DNA of 10,439 nt from AR12 sp036265915 (GTDB lineage: Bacteria > Methylomirabilota > Methylomirabilia > Rokubacteriales > CSP1-6): positions 1 to 10,439 of the forward strand of contig DATAOC010000119.1 in NCBI GenBank assembly GCA_036265915.1. The letters are read 5' to 3'. The notes beneath the pieces are model-generated. The model was not told where the DNA came from and did no database searches. It was given only the letters and a program-made list of their open reading frames with translations. The position numbers were made by a program, and so were the translations under genes. This document shows positions 1 through 5,913 of this stretch, in pieces. Every line of letters starts with the position of its first letter. Position 1 is the stretch's first letter.

Positions 1-143
1 GAGACGACCTCCAGGAGCACGGGCGGGATCATGACGACCGACTCCGTGTAGCCGGCGGGATCACGGAGCGCCAGGAATCGCTCGCCCTCGTGATCGACGG
101 GGAACGCCTCGACGTGCCGCAGCCGCGGGCGCCCGGCGCTCAC
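1..143 (-). CDS. AmmeMemoRadiSam system protein B (MEMO1 family), N-terminal fragment
   Basis: Only the first 47 codons are in the window; the gene continues past position 1. The peptide starts with GTG at 141-143 and reads MSAGRPRLRHVEAFPVDHEG, followed by RFLALRDPAGYTESVVMIPPVLLEVV. This 'PRLR.VEAFPV..EG......LRDP.GY.E....PP..L' pattern is typical of the N-terminal extension found on many bacterial AmmeMemoRadiSam system B proteins, which precedes the MEMO domain. The family is usually found with AmmeMemoRadiSam A (AMMECR1) and a radical SAM protein, and its biochemical role is not settled. The GTG overlaps the TGA of the upstream M20 gene (GTGA, 140-143) and has no clear Shine-Dalgarno sequence, so translational coupling is likely. 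The MEMO domain itself is not visible, so the assignment rests on the N-terminal pattern alone. Confidence 0.72.
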   Translation of the reverse strand, partial: MSAGRPRLRHVEAFPVDHEGERFLALRDPAGYTESVVMIPPVLLEVV

Positions 144-1360
144 GGGGCCAGGTACGCCAGCGCGCTCGCGACGTAGATGCGCGCGGCATCGACGAGCTCC
201 CCCACCTCGACGTACTCGTCGACCTGGTGCGGGATGAGGCGGTTGCCCGGACCGCAGGTGACGATGGGAATGCCGAGCTCCATCCGGAGAATCGTACCGT
301 CCGTGGAGCCGGGCACGCCGCCGTAGCGCGCGGGGTTGCCGGTGGCGCGCCGCACAGCCCGCGCCATGGCACGCACGAGCGCCTCCGACCGGTCGACGCG
401 GGTGGCGAGCCGGAAGCCGTTCACGGGCTCCCAGCTCACGGTGGCGCCCGGGCAGGCGTCGGCCGCGCGCCGACACGCCTCGTCCAGCTCCTTGGCCACG
501 GCGTCGGCGTCGGGCCCGGGCGTGAGCCGGACGTCGAGCGTCGCCTGCGCCATCGCCGGAATGACGTTCGACTGCGGCACGCCCTTGACGGGGGCCGTGA
601 TCACGGTCGGCGTCACCGTCGGAGGCCGCAGGAAACGGCTGCGCTCGCACAGCGTGCGCAGGCGGCGCTCCAGGCGCGGCGCCTCGCGCACGAGGGCGGC
701 CAGCGCCGTGATGGGATTCACCCCTGCCTCCGGCATCGCGCCGTGCGCCATCCGTCCGCGGGCGGTCACGCGCGCCCACACGACGCCCCGCTGCTCGAGG
801 CAGAGCTCGTTCTGCTCCGGCTCGCAGATGATGGCCGCCGTCAGCTCGCGGCCGAGCGCCGTGCCGACGAGGTGCTTGACGCCGATCATGTCGCCTTCCT
901 CGTCGACGAGCGCGCCGACCACGAGCCGGCCGCCCAGCCGCGCGCCGCTCCGCTTCAGCGCCGCGGCCGCCAGCATGGCCGCCGCCAGCCCGCTCTTCAT
1001 GTCGGCCGCCCCGCGCCCGTAGATGCGACCGTCGACGAGATCGGCGGCGAACGGCGGGTGCGTCCAGTGCGCGGGATCGCCCTCGGTGACGACATCGGTG
1101 TGACCCTCGAGCAGCAGCGTCGGGCCCTTGCCCCGGTCGCCGAGCACGGCCAGCACGTTCGGACGTCCGGGCGCCACGGTCTGGGTCTCGACGTCGAGCC
1201 CCTCCGCGCGCAGCCACTGGGCGACGAAGTCGGCGACGGCGCCCTCGGTGGCGCCGGGATCGCCGGCGCGCACCACGCTCGGAATGCGGACGAGATCGCG
1301 CGTGAGCGCGATCAGCTCATCGGGGTCGACTCGGGCAAGAGCGGAGCGGAGCGCGGACAC
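140..1360 (-). CDS. M20 family metallopeptidase / ArgE-DapE-type amidohydrolase
   Basis: A 406-residue member of the M20/ArgE/DapE/ACY1 family of cytoplasmic di-zinc hydrolases, which cleave N-acyl or peptide bonds of amino-acid derivatives. The catalytic set is complete by family pattern: EGHTDV gives His87 and Asp89, GRGAADMKSG gives bridging Asp120, DEEGD gives general base Glu154 and ligand Glu155, CEPEQ gives Glu180, and PHQVDEY gives His378. A Glu at position 180 matches ArgE and DapE, where aminopeptidase-type relatives have Asp. The lid/dimerisation domain holds GRMAHGAMPEAGVN with His206. Length is normal. The start is a GTG at 1358-1360, 21 nt after the stop of the upstream small gene; the Shine-Dalgarno match is weak. 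No arginine or lysine biosynthesis genes adjoin it, so the substrate (acetylornithine, succinyl-diaminopimelate, other acyl-amino acid or dipeptide) cannot be named. Confidence 0.93.
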   Translation of the reverse strand: MSALRSALARVDPDELIALTRDLVRIPSVVRAGDPGATEGAVADFVAQWLRAEGLDVETQTVAPGRPNVLAVLGDRGKGPTLLLEGHTDVVTEGDPAHWTHPPFAADLVDGRIYGRGAADMKSGLAAAMLAAAALKRSGARLGGRLVVGALVDEEGDMIGVKHLVGTALGRELTAAIICEPEQNELCLEQRGVVWARVTARGRMAHGAMPEAGVNPITALAALVREAPRLERRLRTLCERSRFLRPPTVTPTVITAPVKGVPQSNVIPAMAQATLDVRLTPGPDADAVAKELDEACRRAADACPGATVSWEPVNGFRLATRVDRSEALVRAMARAVRRATGNPARYGGVPGSTDGTILRMELGIPIVTCGPGNRLIPHQVDEYVEVGELVDAARIYVASALAYLAP

Positions 1361-1381
1361 CGACCGACCGCCGTCCGGAGA

Positions 1382-1684
1382 CTACTCGTGCGGGAACGAC
1401 AGGATCACGGAGTCAAGCCGGATGACGCGGTACTCCTCGAGGGCGATGTAGAAGTAGTGGCCCTCGACCTCTTCCGCGCTCTCCTCGAACGCGACGACGG
1501 TCTTCAGCTCCGGCATCTCGCGGAACGCGTTGGCGCCCTCGTCGAAGCCGTCGCCGCGGGCCATCACCTCGCCGTAGCGGATCGGCGAGCCCTTCGGACA
1601 ATTCACCCGGATATCGGCAGGTGCTTCGGCCATCATCTTGACGAGCAGATTGATGCCGTAGACCTGGATGGGGATGTTCGTCAT
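1382..1684 (-). CDS. Hypothetical acidic protein, 100 aa
   Basis: I do not recognise this protein. It begins MTNIPIQVYGINLLVKMMAE and ends RVIRLDSVILSFPHE. It is acidic, has a single cysteine (Cys29), no membrane segment and no signal peptide, and alternates predicted strands with a Glu-rich middle (EESAEEVEGHYFYIALEEYR, residues 67-86). The frame stays open upstream to 1783, but that extension runs antisense to the start of the solute-binding protein gene and is low-complexity. The ATG at 1682-1684 is the sensible start because an extended -10 element lies just before it. It is the first gene of a minus-strand unit with the M20 hydrolase (21 nt downstream) and the AmmeMemoRadiSam B gene. Coding character looks genuine, with G/C-ending codons and a globular composition. 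Function unknown. Confidence 0.75.
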   Translation of the reverse strand: MTNIPIQVYGINLLVKMMAEAPADIRVNCPKGSPIRYGEVMARGDGFDEGANAFREMPELKTVVAFEESAEEVEGHYFYIALEEYRVIRLDSVILSFPHE

Positions 1685-1690
1685 ACGGCG

Positions 1691-1699
1691 ACTATACCA
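1691..1699 (-). promoter_or_regulatory. Extended -10 promoter element of the 100-aa gene (predicted leaderless)
   Basis: On the minus strand this reads TGGTATAGT: an extended -10 (TGn) followed by TATAGT, five of six matches to TATAAT. There are exactly 6 nt between its last base and the A of the ATG at 1684, so the +1 position expected for sigma-70-type transcription is the start codon itself. No convincing -35 lies at the usual distance, which is common for extended -10 promoters, and no Shine-Dalgarno sequence precedes the ATG. The assignment comes from motif and spacing only. Confidence 0.5.
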
Positions 1700-1715
1700 C
1701 GCAGCATCTGAGCGC

Positions 1716-1743
1716 TTGACGCGGCCCCCCTCGGCACCATAGC
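1716..1743 (+). promoter_or_regulatory. Candidate promoter of the ABC importer operon
   Basis: TTGACG at 1716-1721 is a near-perfect -35 (five of six). CATAGC at 1738-1743, after a 16-nt spacer, is only a weak -10 (three of six). Initiation would fall about 6 nt before the ATG at 1756, giving a very short leader, which fits the absence of a Shine-Dalgarno sequence there. The site lies in the 71-bp gap between divergent genes. I see no clear operator palindrome. Confidence 0.3.
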
Positions 1744-1755
1744 CTGCCGACAGCG

Positions 1756-3003
1756 ATGACTTGGAGCCGGCTCGTGGCGGCACTCGTCGGCATCGCGGCG
1801 TGCGCGGCCCTCGGCGCGGGCGGCTGCAGTCGCGGCCCCGCCGACGCCAGGTCGATCAAGGTCGTCATCGCAGAGTACAGCAAGGATCATACGAAGCCGT
1901 TCTGGGACGCGCTCGCCGCCGACTACACCGCGCGCACCAAGATCAAGGTCGATCTGCAGATCGTCGACTGGAACTCCATCGACCAGCAGGTCACCACGAT
2001 GATCCAGAACAACCAGCCCCCCGACGTGCTGAACCTCAACGCGTTCGCGAGCTACGCGCGCGACGGCCTGCTCTACCCGGCGGACGAGGCGTTGTCGCCC
2101 GAGACGCGCGCCGACTTCCTGCCGCCGTTCGCCCGCGGCGGCGAGTTTCGCGGGACACTGTACGGCTTTCCGATCCTGGCCAGCGCGCGCGCGTTCTTCT
2201 ACAACAAGACGCTGCTGGCTCGCGCCGGCGTGGCGGCGCCGCCACGGACGTGGACGGAGCTCGTGGCCGCCGCGCAGCGCGTGCGCGACCTCGGCGGCGG
2301 CGCCATCGGCTACGCGCTGCCGCTCGGTCCGGAGGAAGCGCAGGCGGAGTGGTCGATCTGGATGTGGAACAACGGCGGCGACTGGAAAGCCGGCGACCGC
2401 TGGACGATCAACAGCGACCGCAACGTGCAGACGCTGCAGTTCCTGGCCGATCTGGCGAACCGTCACCGCGTCACCCAGGTGAACCCGGGCAAGACCAACC
2501 GGACCGACGGCGCCTTCCAGCTCTTCAAGGACGGCAAGGTCGGCATGGTGATCGGCTTCAGCCCGCTCGCCGCGCAGCTCGACGCCGAGGGCAAGGTGGA
2601 CTACGGAGTGACCGCGATGCCGACGAACGCCGACGCCCCGGTGACGCTCGGCGTCGAGGACTACTTGATGGCCTTCAAGAAGAAGGACAATCGCGAGGCC
2701 GTGAAGCAGTTCCTCGACCTCTACTATCGGCCCGAGAACATCGGCCGCTGGATTGCGGCCGAGGGCTTCCTGCCGGTGACGAAGTCGGGCGTCGAGCGCG
2801 CCCGCGACAACGCGAAGCTCGCGCCGTATCTCGACGCGCTGCCCACCGCGCGGCTGGCGCCCACCACCGATCCTGTCTGGGACAAGGTGAAGGTGGACGT
2901 CCAGCAGAGCATCGGCCTCGCCGTCCAGCCCGGCGGCAATCCCCGGCAGGTCCTGGACGCGCTCCAGCAGCGGGCCACCGCGGCGGCGGAGGAACGCCGG
3001 TAG
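1756..3003 (+). CDS. ABC transporter extracellular solute-binding protein (family 1, lipoprotein)
   Basis: A 415-residue binding protein for a carbohydrate-type ABC importer. Residues 1-23 form a signal peptide with one arginine and a hydrophobic stretch, ending in an AGGC lipobox with Cys24, so the mature protein is probably a lipid-anchored receptor outside the cytoplasmic membrane. The body has the family layout: an N-terminal lobe beginning IKVVIAEYSK, the PPDVLNLNAFASYARDGLL segment, the YGFPILASARAFFYNKTLLARAG segment, and WSIWMWNNGGDW, whose aromatic residues could stack on sugar rings. The C-terminal lobe includes GKVGMVIGFSP. The length is typical of SBP_bac_1 proteins. It starts at ATG 1756 with no Shine-Dalgarno sequence and is followed at once by two permease genes. 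The ligand cannot be deduced; an oligosaccharide, sugar or glycerol-phosphate-like compound is plausible. Confidence 0.92.
   Translation: MTWSRLVAALVGIAACAALGAGGCSRGPADARSIKVVIAEYSKDHTKPFWDALAADYTARTKIKVDLQIVDWNSIDQQVTTMIQNNQPPDVLNLNAFASYARDGLLYPADEALSPETRADFLPPFARGGEFRGTLYGFPILASARAFFYNKTLLARAGVAAPPRTWTELVAAAQRVRDLGGGAIGYALPLGPEEAQAEWSIWMWNNGGDWKAGDRWTINSDRNVQTLQFLADLANRHRVTQVNPGKTNRTDGAFQLFKDGKVGMVIGFSPLAAQLDAEGKVDYGVTAMPTNADAPVTLGVEDYLMAFKKKDNREAVKQFLDLYYRPENIGRWIAAEGFLPVTKSGVERARDNAKLAPYLDALPTARLAPTTDPVWDKVKVDVQQSIGLAVQPGGNPRQVLDALQQRATAAAEERR
2988..2993 (+). promoter_or_regulatory. Strong Shine-Dalgarno sequence at the SBP/permease junction
   Basis: GGAGGA inside the last codons of the binding-protein gene is the best ribosome-binding site in the operon. 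It is 6 nt before position 3000, where the permease frame has GTA, and 72 nt before the first in-frame ATG (3066). It therefore favours translation starting at or near the 3000-3002 junction. Confidence 0.55.
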
Positions 3004-3893
3004 CGTCGCGGTCGGCGGCGACCGGGTGGCAGACGCTCCTCTGGCTCGGACCGTCGCTGGCGCTCATGACCGGCGTCGTCGTCTACCCCGCGGCCGCGCT
3101 CGTGGCCGCCTCGCTCGGCCGGTACTCGATGACCGGCGTCTACCAGCGCGGCGTGGGCCTGCTGAACTATCGCCGGCTGGTCGAGCAGGACGCGCTGCCG
3201 GCCGTGATCGGCAACACCGTGCTCTGGGTAGTGGTGGTGGTCGCGGCCACCGTCGTCGTGTCGCTCGCGCTCGCGCAGCTGCTCGATGCGAACTTTCCCG
3301 GGCGGCGTCTCGTGCGCTGGGCCGTCATCGTGCCGTGGGCAGCGTCACTGATCGTCACCTCCAAGCTCTTCGTCTGGATCTACGACTACTACTTCGGCGT
3401 CCTCAACCATCTGCTCCTGGCGCTCGGCGTGCTCGCGGCACCGATCGACTGGCTGGGTGACGACGCCACGGTCATGGGGGCCATGGTCGCCGTCGGCGTC
3501 TTCGTGTCCCTGCCCTTCACCACCTACGTGCTGCTCGCCGGGCTGGCCACCATCCCGGCCGACGTGTACGAGGCGGCCCGGCTGGATGGCGCCTCGCCGT
3601 GGGTGACCTATCGTGCGGTGACGCTGCCGCTGCTGGCGCCGGCGCTGGTGGTGGCGGTCGTGCTGAACCTGATCTACGTCTTCAACTCATTTCCGATCGT
3701 GTGGACGCTCAACGACCGCAACCCCGGCTTCGGCCACGACACGCTCGTGACCTATCTCTACAAGATCGCCTTCAAGAGCGCGCTCCGCGACGTCGGCCTC
3801 GCGGCCGCCCTCGGTGTCGTCAACGTGCTGCTCGTGCTGGCGGCCGTGGTGATGTACCTGCGCACGGTGCGCTGGCAGGGCGCCGAGGCGTGA
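3000..3893 (+). CDS. ABC transporter permease, MalF/UgpA type
   Basis: Inner-membrane permease that pairs with the downstream MalG-like subunit. From 3000 it is 297 residues, typical for the family. Six hydrophobic segments are visible, at about residues 12-38, 70-95, 105-127, 158-181, 213-237 and 268-287. The cytoplasmic EAA loop, EAARLDGASPWVTYRAVTLP (191-210), has the conserved Glu-Ala-Ala and Gly197 and docks the ATPase. The start is uncertain. The first canonical in-frame codon is ATG 3066, which cuts away the beginning of TM1 (LLWLGPSLALM) and leaves 275 residues. Between 3000 and 3066 only GTA (3000) and CTG (3057) resemble start codons. I drew the start at GTA 3000 because it gives a natural N-terminus (xASRSAATGWQTLLWLGPSL), overlaps the SBP stop (GTAG) and lies 6 nt after GGAGGA. 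The product call is secure; the start is not. Confidence 0.88.
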   Translation, partial: VASRSAATGWQTLLWLGPSLALMTGVVVYPAAALVAASLGRYSMTGVYQRGVGLLNYRRLVEQDALPAVIGNTVLWVVVVVAATVVVSLALAQLLDANFPGRRLVRWAVIVPWAASLIVTSKLFVWIYDYYFGVLNHLLLALGVLAAPIDWLGDDATVMGAMVAVGVFVSLPFTTYVLLAGLATIPADVYEAARLDGASPWVTYRAVTLPLLAPALVVAVVLNLIYVFNSFPIVWTLNDRNPGFGHDTLVTYLYKIAFKSALRDVGLAAALGVVNVLLVLAAVVMYLRTVRWQGAEA

Positions 3894-4720
3894 GGCTGAC
3901 CCGGCCGGCCCGCCGGGCGGCGCTCGCCGCGGGCGGCGCCGCGGTGGCGCTCGCGTTCCTCGCGCCGTACGTCGTCATGCTGCTCGATTCGCTGAAGCCG
4001 GCGGCGGAGCTCCGCGCCTCGCCGCCGCGCCTGCTGCCCACGCACTGGCAGTGGTCGAACTACGCCGAGGTCGTGCGCGACCCGGTCTTCCGCTCGGCGC
4101 TGCGCGTCTCGCTGGAAGTCGCCGTCGGCTCGACCGCGCTCGCGGTGGCGGCCGCGGTGCCGGCGGCGTACCACACCGCGCGCCACCGGTTCCGCGGTCG
4201 CAGCGCGTTCCTCTTCCTCGTGCTCGTCACCCAGATGTTCTCGCCCACCGCGCTCGTGGTCGGCCTCTACCGGGAGTTCTTCGAGCTCGGCCTCGTGAAC
4301 ACCACGGCCGCGCTGATCCTGACCAATGCCGCGTTCAACCTCGCCTTCGCGGTCTGGATCCTGCGCGCGTTCTTCGCCTCGATCCCGCGCGAGATCGAGG
4401 AGGCGGCCGAGGTGGACGGCTGCGGACGCATCGGCACGCTGCTCCGGGTGGTGCTGCCACTGTCGCGGCCCGCCATCGTGACCGCGGCGATCTTTGCCTT
4501 CATCGCCGCGTGGAACGAGTACAGCGTGGCCCTCACGCTCATGACGGATGCGGCGATGAAGCCGTTGACGGTCGGCATCACCGCCTACGTCACCGCCTAC
4601 GTGCAGCACTGGAACCTGCTGTTCGGGGCCTCCGTGCTGGCCATCGTGCCGGTCATCGTGCTCTTCGCGCTGATCGAGCCCTACCTCGTCAGCGGCCTCA
4701 CCGCGGGCGGCGTGAAGTAG
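3890..4720 (+). CDS. ABC transporter permease, MalG/UgpE type
   Basis: Second permease of the importer, 276 residues. The GTG at 3890-3892 overlaps the TGA of the first permease (GTGA), with a weak AGGG 9 nt upstream, indicating translational coupling. The order is typical of MalG: a basic N-terminus (RLTRPARRA), TM1 (about 11-33), the periplasmic W.NY segment (residues 53-58), further TMs at about 74-93, 106-127, 138-161, 195-216 and 245-265, and the ending LVSGLTAGGVK. The EAA loop EEAAEVDGCGRIGTLLRVVLP spans 170-190, with Gly177. The operon ends here with no ATPase gene: the next gene is convergent, its stop only 5 bp away. The transporter must borrow a MalK/UgpC-type ATPase encoded elsewhere. 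Confidence 0.93.
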   Translation: MRLTRPARRAALAAGGAAVALAFLAPYVVMLLDSLKPAAELRASPPRLLPTHWQWSNYAEVVRDPVFRSALRVSLEVAVGSTALAVAAAVPAAYHTARHRFRGRSAFLFLVLVTQMFSPTALVVGLYREFFELGLVNTTAALILTNAAFNLAFAVWILRAFFASIPREIEEAAEVDGCGRIGTLLRVVLPLSRPAIVTAAIFAFIAAWNEYSVALTLMTDAAMKPLTVGITAYVTAYVQHWNLLFGASVLAIVPVIVLFALIEPYLVSGLTAGGVK

Positions 4721-4725
4721 CGACG

Positions 4726-5913
4726 CTAGCTCGTGGTGCCCGGCAGCTCGGGCTGCGGCGGGCCGGTGCCGCCGCCCTTCTTGCCGATCGCCTCCAGCCG
4801 CGTGTCGAACCGATCCATGGCGCGCTGCGCTTCCTCGAACTGCTTCTGCGCGTTGCCCAGATGCGTGCCCACCTTGCCGAGCGGCTCGCGGACCTTGCCG
4901 AGATCGCCGGTGAGCCGCGCGAGGTCGTTCTGGATCTCGCGCGCGTTCGCCTCGATGCGAAGCCCCTTCAGGCCCAGGATGATGACCTGCAGGTAGGCGA
5001 ACAGCGTGCTGGGGGAGACGGGCACCACCCGCCGTGAGAGCGCGTAGGCGGCGATCGGCTCGTCGTCGGCCTCCTGTCGCACGGTGATCTCGTAGTAGAC
5101 GTTCTCCGCGGGAACGTACATCAGCGCGAAGTCGTAGGTGGCCTCGTCGGGCAAGATGTACTTGCGCGCGATCTCGTCCACGCGCAGCTTCACGTCGCGC
5201 GCGAAGGCGCGCCGGTGCGGTCGCCGCCGCTCCTCTTCCGGCTCCTCCAGGACCCGCCGGAAGTTCTCGAGCGGGAACTTGGCGTCGACGGGCACCAGGC
5301 GGTCGCCGATCCGGATGACCGCATCGACCTTCTCGCCGCTCCGGAACCCATGCTGCATCGTCCAGTGCTCGCGCGGGAGCATCTGCGCCAGCAGCTGCTC
5401 CAGCAGCGTCTCCCCGAGCCCGCCGCGCACTTTCGGCGACTTGAGCACCTGCTCCAGTCCCTGGATGTCGCGCCCGATCTCCACCACGCGCTGCGTGGCC
5501 TCGCTCAGCTTGCCGAGGCTGCCCTGGACGTCACCGACCACGCGCGCGGTGGCGTCGAGCCGCTGGCCCATCATCGCCTGCGCGCCCTGGATGAGGGCCA
5601 TTCCCTCCTGCAGCTGGCGCGTGACCTCGCCGGTGACGCCCTTCAGCTCGGCAGCGACCTGCCGCTGCAGGACGTTGAGCTCGTCCTTCACGGCCACCGC
5701 CATCGCCCCGACCTCGCGCCGCAGCCCGTCCTGGCCGTCGCGGCCTTCCTTGCGCACGGCCTCGATCTGCTGCTGCAGCATCGGCGCCGTGGTGTCGGGC
5801 GCCGCCGCAGTGGCGCGCAGCGCGCCGAGCTCCCGGCGCGTGGACACGAGCGTCCACGCGACCACGGCCAGGACGACGATGAGCCCGCCGAGGAGGAGGC
5901 CGGTGATGTCTAT
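4726..5913 (-). CDS. rmuC: DNA recombination protein RmuC
   Basis: RmuC family, linked in E. coli to limiting DNA inversions and predicted to carry a restriction-endonuclease-like (PD-(D/E)XK) nuclease fold. From 5913 it has 395 residues. An N-terminal membrane helix (about 4-23) is followed by a long coiled coil (about 45-155). The RmuC core has VRGGLGETLLEQLL (Glu168), VDAVIR (Asp197), VPVDAKFPLENF (Asp210, Lys212), YDFALMYVPAENVYYE and SPSTLFAYLQVI; the Glu...Asp...Asp-x-Lys pattern fits the nuclease motif. A second coiled coil and a Gly/Pro-rich tail end the protein. No ATG/GTG/TTG precedes the membrane helix in frame between 5913 and 6010. The best N-terminus is ATA at 5911-5913 (xDITGLLLGG), overlapping the TAG of the upstream gene; later GTG codons lie inside or after the helix. 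The product is certain; the start is not. Confidence 0.92.
   Translation of the reverse strand: MDITGLLLGGLIVVLAVVAWTLVSTRRELGALRATAAAPDTTAPMLQQQIEAVRKEGRDGQDGLRREVGAMAVAVKDELNVLQRQVAAELKGVTGEVTRQLQEGMALIQGAQAMMGQRLDATARVVGDVQGSLGKLSEATQRVVEIGRDIQGLEQVLKSPKVRGGLGETLLEQLLAQMLPREHWTMQHGFRSGEKVDAVIRIGDRLVPVDAKFPLENFRRVLEEPEEERRRPHRRAFARDVKLRVDEIARKYILPDEATYDFALMYVPAENVYYEITVRQEADDEPIAAYALSRRVVPVSPSTLFAYLQVIILGLKGLRIEANAREIQNDLARLTGDLGKVREPLGKVGTHLGNAQKQFEEAQRAMDRFDTRLEAIGKKGGGTGPPQPELPGTTS

Noticed and set aside
227..1711. Long plus-strand open frame opposite the M20 gene
   Set aside because: It is the antisense shadow of a gene with all M20 motifs; its translation is Arg/Ala/His-rich and matches no family.
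1685..1783. Longer version of the 100-aa protein
   Set aside because: It would run through the predicted promoter and antisense to the SBP signal peptide; the added residues look random.
1761..2999. Apparent N-terminal extension of the permease frame through the whole SBP gene
   Set aside because: Out-of-frame reading of a clear solute-binding protein; Arg-rich low-complexity translation. Only the part from about 3000 on is coding.
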